41,909 bases of DNA from a bacterium (GCA_024639975.1 JAHEFX010000010.1:1-41909), one strand, 5' to 3'; shown: positions 23,226 to 30,588, numbered from the stretch's first letter. A program made the numbers and translations. The notes: generated from the sequence alone by a model not told the origin.

Positions 23226-24367
23226 TGGTACCCCCCGTCCGCGTAGACGTCGGTGAAAATGACCGAGGGATCCGGTTTGGCCGCAGCCTTGGCGTCTTCG
23301 GTCGCTTCGTCGACTCGCTCGGCCACAGAGGTCTGGATCCCGGTCAGGGTCGACTCGTCGACGCCGATACGGAGCAGTCGCTGGTGGTAGAGAGGGATCG
23401 GGTCGCGATCCTTCCACGCTTCGACCTCCGCCGAGGGTCGGTACGTCCCGGGGTCGGCTCGCGAGTGCCCGCCGTGTCGGTAGGTGAGCGTCTCTATCAG
23501 GGACGGGCCACCACCGGAGCGGGCCTTCTCCAAGGCGTCCCGAGCCGTGAGGTATACGGCATCGGCGTCGTTGCCGTCGACCACGATCGACTCCAGACCG
23601 TAGGCCGGGGCCCTGTCGGCTGCTGGGTGCTCCACAGCCGTGATCTGGCCGATCGGGGTGTACTCCATGTAGAGGTTGTTCTCGCACACGAAGACGACGG
23701 GGAGGTCGTACACGGCGGCGAAGTTGAGGGCCTCGTGGAAGGCGCCGATGTTGGTGGTCCCGTCTCCGAAGAAGGCCACGGCGACCTGGTCGGTCCCGCG
23801 ATACCTCGCCGACCACGCGGCGCCGTTGGCGATGCAGAGGTGGGCACCGATGATCGCGTAGCTCCCGAGCATCCCGTGCTCCACACTCGTCAGGTGCATT
23901 GACCCGCCCTTGCCGCCGAGGAGTCCCGACTCGCGCCCCAGCATCTCCCCGATGAGGCCCTTCATCGAGGCGCCACGGGCCAGCGTGTGGCCGTGACCGC
24001 GATAGGTGGCGAACGAGTAGTCGTCCGACCGGAGGAGTGTCCCGAAGGCTGCTGCAGTCGCCTCCATGCCGGTGTATAGGTGGCTGGTCCCCTGGACGAG
24101 GCCCATCACGAACAGTCGATGCAGCTGGGTCTCGACCTGTCGGATCTCTTGTTGGAGCTCGTACATTCGAAGACGATGCTCGAGGGGGATCGGCGCCTGG
24201 TCGAGGGTGCTGTCGACGGGAGGTGGAAGCGTCGGGTCGTGGGCGCCATATGGCTTGTCCATGCGGCCCATCGCGGCCTCGGGGGTGGTCATGCTGGGAT
24301 CCTCTCCGGCGTCCTCGGCCGCACGCCTGGCCCGCAGTCGCTCAAGGGGATTCATGGCGTCGTCCAT
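23213..24367 (-). CDS. Thiamine-diphosphate 2-oxoacid (pyruvate/acetoin) dehydrogenase E1 alpha subunit
   Basis: ATG at 24367 gives 384 residues; ATG at 24355 is also possible, while the TTG at 24394 would sit almost on the predicted transcript start. After an unusual Arg-rich and Pro-rich N-terminal extension of about 75 residues, the catalytic domain follows with QGTSHLYTGMEA, FATYRGHGHTLARG and GGKGGSMHL. The thiamine diphosphate motif runs from GDGTTNIGAFHEAL to VFVCENN. The enzyme decarboxylates a 2-oxoacid or cleaves acetoin. It heads the E1alpha-E1beta-lhgO unit behind a LacI-type operator at 24434-24447. The extended N-terminus is not needed for catalysis. Confidence 0.88.
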   Translation of the reverse strand: MDDAMNPLERLRARRAAEDAGEDPSMTTPEAAMGRMDKPYGAHDPTLPPPVDSTLDQAPIPLEHRLRMYELQQEIRQVETQLHRLFVMGLVQGTSHLYTGMEATAAAFGTLLRSDDYSFATYRGHGHTLARGASMKGLIGEMLGRESGLLGGKGGSMHLTSVEHGMLGSYAIIGAHLCIANGAAWSARYRGTDQVAVAFFGDGTTNIGAFHEALNFAAVYDLPVVFVCENNLYMEYTPIGQITAVEHPAADRAPAYGLESIVVDGNDADAVYLTARDALEKARSGGGPSLIETLTYRHGGHSRADPGTYRPSAEVEAWKDRDPIPLYHQRLLRIGVDESTLTGIQTSVAERVDEATEDAKAAAKPDPSVIFTDVYADGGYQWRN

Positions 24368-24409
24368 CTCCGATTCGGCGTCTCGGCGGGGCAACCGCTC
24401 GGATGGCTG

Positions 24410-24438
24410 ACCCTATCGAACAGACCCCACAAATGCAA
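24410..24438 (-). promoter_or_regulatory. Candidate LacI-controlled promoter of the E1alpha-E1beta-lhgO unit
   Basis: On the minus strand, TTGCAT (24433-24438) is 17 nt from TAGGGT (24410-24415). The promoter at 25574-25602 has the same -10 hexamer, the same 17-nt spacing and a -35 differing in one base. The operator overlaps the -35. The predicted start leaves a leader of about 36 nt before ATG 24367. Confidence 0.65.
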
Positions 24439-24447
24439 GCGATTGAA
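24434..24447. promoter_or_regulatory. LacI-family operator, site 1
   Basis: TGCAAGCGATTGAA reads TTCAATCGCTTGCA on the other strand and differs at one base from site 2 (TGCAATCGCTTGCA). The CG centre with inverted TGCAA/TTGNA arms is typical of LacI-family operators. It lies between the lacI stop and the E1alpha gene. Confidence 0.72.
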
Positions 24448-24462
24448 TCCGGGTTGATCGGT

Positions 24463-25497
24463 CTATTCGCGAGGCGGTGCGGTGCTCCGACGGGGCACGA
24501 ATTCAGGGTCGAGGGCGACATCACCGAAGCGGGGCTCACCAGCCGCGAGGGAGAGGGCGACCGTCGCGGCTTCGTGGCCGACCTGCCAGCCGGGGAAGCG
24601 GACTGTGGTGAGGGCAGGGTCGAGGTGCTCGGTGAGGGGCATGTCGTTGTAGCCGGCAACCGAGACGTCGTCCGGTACCGACTGGGCGCGTCGGCGCAGC
24701 GCGGCCACGGCGCCGACTGCCAGGAGGTCATTGTGGGCGAAGACCGCCGTTGGAAGAGGACCGCGGTCGAGCAGCTCGTCCATGAGCCGAGATCCTTCGT
24801 CGATCGTCGGCCGAGCCGCTACGAGCCGGGGTGTGGCCTCTTCGAGTCCCATCTCAGAGGCCCTGGCAGAGAAGCCCTCGGCGCGGTTGGGGAAGTTGAG
24901 GACTTCCTCGGGTCCTCGTAGTTGGGCCACCCGTCGGTGGCCCAACTCGGCGAAGTGCTCGGCCAAGAGACGCCCGCCCAGACGAGAGCGCTCCCGGACG
25001 ACCGGAACGCCTATGTCCTCGAGGGGGCGGGCGGCGACCACCGTCGGGACGAGCCGGCTGGTCGCCTCGATGATCTCACGGTCGGCGCGCCGGGCTGCCA
25101 GGACCACGATGGCGTCCACGCGGCGAGCCACCATGTGATCGAGCAAGGCGGCGAGGGTCGAGGAGTCATCACCTGTCTCGGCTATCACGGGGACGGAGCC
25201 CGATGAGGTCATGCGGCTCGTGAGCCCATGGATTATCGGCGTCACCCAGGGGTTCCCGAGGTCGGCCGCAATGACGGCGATCGTCGCCGTGCGGCCCTCT
25301 TTGAGGCCCTTGGCGGCCAGGTTGGGTCGGTATCCCAGCCGGTCGGCGGTTTCGACGATGCGTCGCCGCGTCGGGGCCTTGACCATGGCGGCCTTGGCTG
25401 GATCGAGGGCCCGGCTGACGGTCGAGGGATGCAGGTCGAGCTCGGCGGCGATGTCGGCGAGCGTCGCGTTTCTTCGCTGTCCGCCCGTGTCGGTCAT
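24463..25497 (-). CDS. LacI-family transcriptional regulator
   Basis: This 344-residue regulator has an N-terminal LacI helix-turn-helix (TLADIAAELDLHPSTVSRAL) and hinge-region sequence GYRPNLAAKGLKEG. A class I periplasmic-binding-like sensor domain follows, with typical elements such as AVIAADLGNPWV, PTAVFAHNDLLAVGA, DDVSVAGYND and TTVRFP. ATG at 25497. It probably represses its own gene, the divergent M24 gene and the downstream E1alpha-E1beta-lhgO unit, because near-identical palindromes overlap all three promoters (24434-24447 and 25565-25578). The effector is unknown; the target set suggests a metabolite linked to 2-oxo or 2-hydroxy acids, or the M24 substrate. Confidence 0.92.
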   Translation of the reverse strand: MTDTGGQRRNATLADIAAELDLHPSTVSRALDPAKAAMVKAPTRRRIVETADRLGYRPNLAAKGLKEGRTATIAVIAADLGNPWVTPIIHGLTSRMTSSGSVPVIAETGDDSSTLAALLDHMVARRVDAIVVLAARRADREIIEATSRLVPTVVAARPLEDIGVPVVRERSRLGGRLLAEHFAELGHRRVAQLRGPEEVLNFPNRAEGFSARASEMGLEEATPRLVAARPTIDEGSRLMDELLDRGPLPTAVFAHNDLLAVGAVAALRRRAQSVPDDVSVAGYNDMPLTEHLDPALTTVRFPGWQVGHEAATVALSLAAGEPRFGDVALDPEFVPRRSTAPPRE

Positions 25498-25550
25498 GGG
25501 TCCTACTTCCAACGTTCGCGATTGGCGGGACTCCCTTGCGCCCCCCGGGT

Positions 25551-25579
25551 ATTGAAGCCGACGATGCAATCGCTTGCAA
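25551..25579 (-). promoter_or_regulatory. Candidate promoter of lacI, sharing its -35 with the divergent M24 promoter
   Basis: Minus-strand TTGCAA (25574-25579) is 17 nt from TTCAAT (25551-25556), which matches TATAAT at four positions. TTGCAA is its own reverse complement, so the same six bases serve as -35 on both strands. Confidence 0.55.
25565..25578. promoter_or_regulatory. LacI-family operator, site 2 (lacI/M24 divergent promoter)
   Basis: TGCAATCGCTTGCA is a near-perfect palindrome (TGCAA-TCGC-TTGCA) and covers the shared -35 of both divergent promoters. A repressor bound here would block lacI and the M24 gene together. Confidence 0.75.
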
Positions 25580-25602
25580 GGCGATCGGGAGCCGGATAGG
25601 GT
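25574..25602 (+). promoter_or_regulatory. Candidate LacI-controlled promoter of the M24 gene
   Basis: TTGCAA (25574-25579) is 17 nt from TAGGGT (25597-25602). The start site would be near 25609, giving a leader of about 35 nt with AGAGGAGA before ATG 25644. Confidence 0.65.
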
Positions 25603-25643
25603 CGAAGTGCGCCGCCCTCGAGACACGAGCAGAGGAGACACCG

Positions 25644-26897
25644 ATGGACGACTTCCCGGTCGCAACGACCCCGGCACCCGGCACGATGACGGTCGACTGG
25701 GAGGACCGTGTCGACATCAATCGGCTCCGGTCGTACCGGCTCGAGCGTGTCCGCGAGCAGCTCGAGACCCACGGCCTCGGTGCCGTACTGCTCTTCGAGA
25801 CGTCCAACATCCGATATGCGACGAGCACGACGATCGGCTACTGGGCCTTCAACAAGGGCGAGCGATGGGCTCTGGTGACCCGGAACGGCCGACCGAAGGT
25901 GTGGGACTTCGGATCGGCTGCCAAGGCCCATCGCCTCCAACTCCCCAGCCTCTACGACGAGGAGAACTCGATCGGGGGCAACACGGGCCTCCAGGGTGCG
26001 ATCGGCCCCGAGACCGGCCTTCACGAGCGGGCTGCCAAGGAGATCGCCGCCACGCTCCGCGAAGCGGGCCTCGACAGTGAGCCGCTGGGAGTCGACATGG
26101 CCGAGACGGGCGTGTTCCTGGCCCTCCAGAAGGAAGGGTTGGACGTCGTCGACGGCCAGCAGGCCATGATGTTGGCGCGAGAGATCAAGAGCTCCGACGA
26201 GATCATGCTGCTGACCCAGGCCTCGGCGATGGTCGATGGCCTGTACCACGAGATCTTCGAGACGCTGCGCCCGGGGATCAAGGAGTCCGAGGTCGTGGCA
26301 ATGGCGCACTCATACCTCTTCGAGAAGGGATCGGAGTTCGTCGAGGCGATCAACTCCATAGCCGGCGAGCGGTGCTCGCCCCATCCCCACGTCTTCTCCG
26401 ACCGGATCATCCGGCCGGGCGACCAGGCATATTTCGACATCATCCATGCCTACAACGGCTACCGCACCTGCTATTACCGGACGTTCGCCGTGGGACGGGC
26501 GACCCAGGCACACAGGGATGCCTTCAAACAGGCTCGCGAGTGGATGGACGCCGCCATCGACCTCTGTCGGCCGGGGAACACCACCGACATGCTGGCCAGG
26601 GTGTGGCCCGAGGCACATGAGTTCGGATTCCAGGACGAGATGGACGCCTTCGGGCTCCAGTTCGGGCACGGCGTGGGCGTCGGGCTGCACGAGCGCCCGA
26701 TCATCTCGAGGCTGAACTCACTCGACGACCCGATCGAGCTCCAGGCAGGGATGTACCTCGCGTTGGAGACCTATGCGCCAGCCGGTGATGGCCGGTCGGC
26801 GGCGCGGATCGAGGAGATGATGGTGATCACCGACGAGGGTCCCCTCGTCACGACGCTCTTCCCGTGTGAGGAGCTGATGGTGGCCGCCGAGTACTAG
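25644..26897 (+). CDS. M24 (Xaa-Pro peptidase/creatinase/DddP-like) hydrolase with an altered metal site
   Basis: This 417-residue protein has an N-terminal creatinase-like domain (NIRYATSTTIGYW) and a C-terminal pita-bread catalytic domain from about residue 200. Aligned with Xaa-Pro peptidases, the five metal ligands map to D265, C276, H342 (FGHGVGVGLHE), E375 (LETY) and E390 (IEEM). The second Asp, in the stretch D-x(7)-GY-x-x-D, is therefore Cys here. Loss of ligands is known in metal-free creatinase and in relatives with other chemistry. The N-terminal domain also resembles the DMSP lyase DddP. Peptidase activity is thus doubtful, and the substrate may be a small non-peptide. ATG at 25644 follows AGAGGAGA. 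The gene is divergent from lacI and under its operator. Confidence 0.83.
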   Translation: MDDFPVATTPAPGTMTVDWEDRVDINRLRSYRLERVREQLETHGLGAVLLFETSNIRYATSTTIGYWAFNKGERWALVTRNGRPKVWDFGSAAKAHRLQLPSLYDEENSIGGNTGLQGAIGPETGLHERAAKEIAATLREAGLDSEPLGVDMAETGVFLALQKEGLDVVDGQQAMMLAREIKSSDEIMLLTQASAMVDGLYHEIFETLRPGIKESEVVAMAHSYLFEKGSEFVEAINSIAGERCSPHPHVFSDRIIRPGDQAYFDIIHAYNGYRTCYYRTFAVGRATQAHRDAFKQAREWMDAAIDLCRPGNTTDMLARVWPEAHEFGFQDEMDAFGLQFGHGVGVGLHERPIISRLNSLDDPIELQAGMYLALETYAPAGDGRSAARIEEMMVITDEGPLVTTLFPCEELMVAAEY

Positions 26898-26943
26898 GAC
26901 GTCGACCGCGAGCTGGTATCGCCGGTCGCCCGGGTACCGACCT

Positions 26944-27489
26944 TCAACGGTCGATCGAGGGACGACCGGTGACCTGACGCATGTGGTCGAGGGCGTCCTT
27001 GCGGTAGGACCGCTGCATCCAGCGGACCACCGGGAGGCCGAGCCGAGCCCACCAGGCGGTGGGGGTCGACGTGGCGTGGATCCTGAGTCGTACGATTCCG
27101 TTGGGTTGGCGCTCCAACTCGAATCGCTCCGTGCCTGCCAGGGGATGCCCCTCGAGGGTCGTTACCTCGATCGTCAGCGTCGTCTCGGACTCCGTGACCG
27201 AGGTCACCGCCATCGGCCCCACGGTCCAGAGCCCGAGGCGTCGGCCCACGACCATCGTCCGGGCACCCTCTGTCGCCCTGATCTGCGGCGTGATGTGCGT
27301 GCCGGGAACGTTGAACTGCTCCAGACGCTTCAAGGCGTGGGTGGCCCGCTCGAATCGCTTCAGGCCCCAGCCGATCGCCTCATCGATCGAGCCGCGCCTG
27401 CCTCGCTTGCCAGGGGTCAGGGCAAGCTCCCCGAGTGCGGCCATGTTCTGGTCGAGTCGGGCGGGTGTCGGTTTCTTCAGGGCGAGCAT
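26944..27489 (-). CDS. DUF1990 family protein
   Basis: ATG at 27489 gives 181 residues; an ATG at 27510 would overlap the divergent gene. Visible features fit the DUF1990 family: an N-terminal helix, a GWGLKRFERATHALKRLEQF helix, then beta strands (GRRLGLWTVGP, a TTLEGHPLAGTERFEL segment) ending in WWARLGLPVVRWMQRSYRKDALDHM. No biochemical role is established for the family. There is no signal peptide. It is transcribed away from a GSDH-like lipoprotein gene, apparently from the same symmetric -10 box at 27497-27503, with the transcript starting at or next to the start codon. Confidence 0.75.
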   Translation of the reverse strand: MLALKKPTPARLDQNMAALGELALTPGKRGRRGSIDEAIGWGLKRFERATHALKRLEQFNVPGTHITPQIRATEGARTMVVGRRLGLWTVGPMAVTSVTESETTLTIEVTTLEGHPLAGTERFELERQPNGIVRLRIHATSTPTAWWARLGLPVVRWMQRSYRKDALDHMRQVTGRPSIDR

Positions 27490-27496
27490 GCGGGCA

Positions 27497-27503
27497 TAGC
27501 CTA
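27497..27503. promoter_or_regulatory. Symmetric bidirectional -10 element for two leaderless genes
   Basis: TAGCCTA reads TAGCCT on the plus strand, six bases before ATG 27509, and TAGGCT on the minus strand, eight bases before ATG 27489. Both fit TANNNT at leaderless distance. The wider palindrome is CATAGCCTATG (27495-27505). Confidence 0.5.
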
Positions 27504-27508
27504 TGGGC

Positions 27509-28762
27509 ATGCGGCTTCTTCTCGTGCTGGTCTCGTTCGTCATCCTGCTCGTTGCGTGCTCCGAGTCGGCCTCGTCGACGACCGACGCCCAGCCGGCGGC
27601 CGGGCCCACGACGACGACGTTCGCGACGGAAACCTCGACGACCTTCGCCGACACGACGACGACCGAGGCACCACCGCCGGCGACCACGACGACGCTCCCG
27701 GAGCTGACGGGACTGGCATGGGAAGAGGTGGCATCGTTGGGAGGGTTCGTCACCGGTATCGAGCCCATCGGGAACGAGATGCTCGTAGCCACCAAGGACG
27801 GCCTGGTCCGCCGGCTGGGGATGGATGGCAGTACCGCGGTCCTTTTCGATCTCACGGCCCTGGTGCGCAACAGCGGGGAGCAGGGGCTGCTCGACCTGGC
27901 CCTCCACCCGGACGGGTCTCGTTTGTTCGTCCACTTCACCGCAGAAGGCGGCGACACGATCCTCGGGGAGCTGGCGATGCCCGATGGGACGGCGCCGGTG
28001 GAGCTCTTCCGTACCGGGCAACCGGCCGGCAACCACAACGGCGGCTCGATCGAGTTCGGGCCGGACGGCATGCTCTACCTCGCGCTCGGCGATGGCGGCG
28101 GCGCCAATGACCGGTTCGGCAACGGGCAGAGCCTCGACACCCCGCTGGGTGCCATCCACCGGTTCGACGTCTCGACCGAGGGGGCGGCAGTACCGGCTGC
28201 CGGGAACCCGTTCATCGACGGGCCGGTGCCGTCGATGTGGGCCTACGGCGTTCGGAACCCGTGGCGGATCTCCTTCACCACGGGCGAGGAGACCGTTTCC
28301 GGCGAACCGCAGCTCATCGTGGCCGACGTCGGGCAGAACGCCTGGGAGGAGGTCACCGTGCTCCCCGCCTCGGCCGCCGGCCAGAACCTCGGCTGGCCGA
28401 TCCAGGAGGGTCGTCACTGCTTCTCCCGGACACCGTGCGACGACCCGGGGATCCAGATGGCCCAACTGGAGGTGGCCCACGGCGATGGCGGGACCTGCTC
28501 GATCTCGGGTGGGGAGGCCTACGCCGGTGCCCTCATCCCGGAGCTGTGGGGGCACTACGTGTTCACCGACTACTGCGGTGGCTACCTGCGTTCGGTCGAC
28601 GTCCGGGCACCGTTGGGGGCACCGGCGACCGTCGTCGAGTGGGACGTCGAGCGGCTTTCGGGCCCGTCACTCATCGTTGCGGGACCGGACGGAGAGCTGC
28701 TCGCCTCCGGCCAGGACGGGCGGATTCTCCGACTCACGGCGATCCGCGATCGCCAGGGATAA
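27509..28762 (+). CDS. Glucose/sorbosone dehydrogenase-like (GSDH, beta-propeller) lipoprotein
   Basis: ATG at 27509 gives 417 residues with a lipoprotein signal ending at C17 (LLVAC) and a Thr-rich linker to about residue 65. A six-bladed propeller of the PQQ-dependent sugar dehydrogenase family follows: the early SGEQGLLDLALHPD strand, the PQQ and calcium-region motif NHNGGSIEFGPDGMLYLALG, YGVRNPWRISF, then GQNLGWP and HYVFTDYCGGYLRS. These proteins oxidise aldose sugars at the outer membrane face using PQQ, though many relatives have no proven activity. An ATG at 27503 would place the -10 box too close, so 27509 is preferred. A perfect 32-base palindrome ends the transcript. Confidence 0.87.
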   Translation: MRLLLVLVSFVILLVACSESASSTTDAQPAAGPTTTTFATETSTTFADTTTTEAPPPATTTTLPELTGLAWEEVASLGGFVTGIEPIGNEMLVATKDGLVRRLGMDGSTAVLFDLTALVRNSGEQGLLDLALHPDGSRLFVHFTAEGGDTILGELAMPDGTAPVELFRTGQPAGNHNGGSIEFGPDGMLYLALGDGGGANDRFGNGQSLDTPLGAIHRFDVSTEGAAVPAAGNPFIDGPVPSMWAYGVRNPWRISFTTGEETVSGEPQLIVADVGQNAWEEVTVLPASAAGQNLGWPIQEGRHCFSRTPCDDPGIQMAQLEVAHGDGGTCSISGGEAYAGALIPELWGHYVFTDYCGGYLRSVDVRAPLGAPATVVEWDVERLSGPSLIVAGPDGELLASGQDGRILRLTAIRDRQG

Positions 28763-28787
28763 CCCTGAGACCACGTTCGGTGGCAGC

Positions 28788-28827
28788 CCCCATGACCCCG
28801 GGCGGTTGATGCGACATGATCATGGGG
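28788..28827. repeat. Inverted repeat in the 3' untranslated region of the GSDH gene
   Basis: CCCCATGA (28788-28795) and TCATGGGG (28820-28827) are perfect inverted arms around 24 bases. The 28763-28875 stretch is otherwise gene-free. It may be part of the 3' end structure or of a small RNA ending at the terminator. Confidence 0.3.
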
Positions 28828-28875
28828 AGCTTCCGCTGGGCCATGGGAGTTGGCCCGAGGGGGATGCTTCAGGGG

Positions 28876-28907
28876 AAGAGGAGCCGGACGTACGTCCGGC
28901 TCCTCTT
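28876..28907. terminator. Perfect 32-base palindromic terminator between convergent genes
   Basis: Positions 28876-28891 and 28892-28907 are exact reverse complements (arm AAGAGGAGCCGGACGT), giving a stem of up to 16 bp less a minimal loop, with T-rich bases after it on the plus strand and A-rich bases before. It can end both the GSDH and the NarL-type transcripts. Confidence 0.8.
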
Positions 28908-28912
28908 GTTCG

Positions 28913-29560
28913 TCAGGCGCCTCGCAGGAAGGTGAGGACGGCGAGTACCCGGCGATTCCCGTCGACCTGTGAGAGCCCGAGCTTCAGGAAGATGCTGCGG
29001 ACGTGGTGCTCCACGGTCTTCTGGGCCAAGAAGAGTTGGCCACCGATGTCGGCGTTGGACCCACCCTCTGCCATGAGCTTGAGGACGTCCAACTCCCGGG
29101 GGGTGAGGTCCTCGACGGCGTTACTGGCCCGGGTGCGTCCCAGCAGCCGGCTGACCACCTCGGGATCGATGACGGATTCGCCCGATGCCGTCCGGCAGAC
29201 CGCGTCGATGAGGGCCGCTCCATTCGCCACCCGCTCCTTGAGCAGGTAGCCGACGCCGGCGCCCTCACCTTCGAGGAGGCGGACTGCGTACTTCGGCTCG
29301 ACGTACTGGCTGAGCACCAGCACGCCGACCTCTGGATGACGTTCGCGGAGGCGAACCGCGGCGACGAGCCCCTCGTTGGTGTGCGTCGGCGGCATCCGGA
29401 CGTCCGTGACCACGACGTCCGGTCCGTACGCGGCGACGGCGTCGAGGAGGCCGGTCGCGTCCGGGAGCTCGGCGACGACTTCGACGCCGCCCTCGGTCAA
29501 CAACGCCGAGATGCCCGCTCTGAGCAGGGATGAGTCCTCGACGATGAGCACGGTGGTCAC
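28913..29560 (-). CDS. NarL/FixJ-type response regulator (orphan)
   Basis: GTG at 29560 gives 215 residues. The receiver domain has the acidic pocket VEDS near the N-terminus and the phosphoacceptor D53 (VVTDVRMPP), with a later LKERVANG Lys. The C-terminal LuxR helix-turn-helix includes LTPRELDVLKLMAEG and a SNADIGGQLFLAQKTVEHHV recognition region. Such regulators act after phosphorylation by a sensor kinase, but no kinase gene is next to it. TACGAT lies exactly six bases before the GTG, a leaderless promoter pattern. It ends at the palindromic terminator shared with the GSDH gene. Targets are unknown. Confidence 0.9.
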   Translation of the reverse strand: MTTVLIVEDSSLLRAGISALLTEGGVEVVAELPDATGLLDAVAAYGPDVVVTDVRMPPTHTNEGLVAAVRLRERHPEVGVLVLSQYVEPKYAVRLLEGEGAGVGYLLKERVANGAALIDAVCRTASGESVIDPEVVSRLLGRTRASNAVEDLTPRELDVLKLMAEGGSNADIGGQLFLAQKTVEHHVRSIFLKLGLSQVDGNRRVLAVLTFLRGA

Positions 29561-29566
29561 GGGGGC

Positions 29567-29572
29567 ATCGTA
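29567..29572 (-). promoter_or_regulatory. Candidate leaderless -10 box (TACGAT)
   Basis: TACGAT on the minus strand is six bases before the GTG at 29560, the same spacing as the boxes at 9826 and 27497. Confidence 0.45.
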
Positions 29573-29628
29573 CGCAACGTGCCCCAAGGAACGAATCCGT
29601 CACACCCCACCGGTACAGTCGCCGCCAG

Positions 29629-30588
29629 ATGCCCGAATCGTCCCCCCGCGTCCACGTAGAGGGCTGGGATCCCAGCTACGGGAGTCCCGTCGCGCCCGAC
29701 GAGGGCTTGGCGCCGAGCGAGTCGGAGGTCGATACCACCGTCGAGACGGCGGCCTGGGCCCCCATACCCGGAGAGGACGATGGCATCGATGAGGTCTGGT
29801 TCGTCGATGGCATCCGACGGGTCGACGCCCGGCTCACGATCGACGATGGGGAGGGCATGCCCATCTCGGGCATCTGCGGCTCGCATGCCGTCGGGGCCGT
29901 GCGGTGGGACCGCGTCGGGCGATCATCGTCCGTCGAGCACGCCCGGATCGATCGGCTGGCTGTCTCCGGCGGTGGGCACGCCATCGAGATCGTGGCCCCG
30001 CCCATGACCTACCGAGCCGCCTCGGTCGCCGGTATCGACCCGGCGGAGCTGGTCACCCTCTTCCACGGCTCCATGCGCACGGCGGAGGCGCGCCTCACCG
30101 CCGGGCTCGCCGACTCCGGTGCCTTCGTCATTGCCGACGGGCCGGTCAACGACACCCGCCCACGGGATGTGGTCGGGTACATAAAGACCCACCGGGTCGC
30201 CTACCTGACGGGCCCCGAAGCCGGCACCATCCGCGCGCTCACCCCCGGGACCCGCACCCCGCTCTTCCTTCTGGGCGCGTCCGGGTCGTTCGCCCGCTAC
30301 TCCTGGTATCAGCGGCTCGCCGTCGGCCCGGAAGGCCATGGCTGGTACGGCATCGTCCGAGCCGAGGTCGCGGCGGCCGTGGGCCTGGAGCAGGCCCGGC
30401 TGTTGGCGGATCGCAGTGCCGTCCTGCTGCCCGGGGTCGCCGCCCCCGCCCACACCGACGCACGGGCACCGCAGAACCTGGTCCCGATCGGTGCCCTCGA
30501 GCGTGCCCTGCGCCGGGAGTTGGGGGACCAGGCCCTGGTCCTTCGCTCGCTGCGCTCGGCCTCCGTCGCCCTGGGAGCGGTCGCATGA
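29629..30588 (+). CDS. nurA: NurA-family 5'-3' nuclease
   Basis: This 319-residue protein looks like NurA, the RNase H-fold nuclease that works with the HerA translocase in end resection. The strand VWFVDGIRRVDARL near residue 58 carries the expected catalytic Asp. FVIADGPVND and GYIKTHRVAYL later in the chain match the other conserved acidic and Lys/His blocks. The placement directly before herA, with an ATGA overlap, strongly supports the call even though NurA sequences are divergent. ATG 29629 follows a TACAGT box by nine bases, so the transcript leader is very short. It is the first gene of nurA-herA-sbcD-sbcC. Confidence 0.85.
   Translation: MPESSPRVHVEGWDPSYGSPVAPDEGLAPSESEVDTTVETAAWAPIPGEDDGIDEVWFVDGIRRVDARLTIDDGEGMPISGICGSHAVGAVRWDRVGRSSSVEHARIDRLAVSGGGHAIEIVAPPMTYRAASVAGIDPAELVTLFHGSMRTAEARLTAGLADSGAFVIADGPVNDTRPRDVVGYIKTHRVAYLTGPEAGTIRALTPGTRTPLFLLGASGSFARYSWYQRLAVGPEGHGWYGIVRAEVAAAVGLEQARLLADRSAVLLPGVAAPAHTDARAPQNLVPIGALERALRRELGDQALVLRSLRSASVALGAVA

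Noticed and set aside
29904-30584. In-frame extension of herA far into nurA
   Set aside because: The extension is Arg/Pro/His-rich noise; the ATG at 30585 makes an ATGA overlap and starts the HerA barrel directly.
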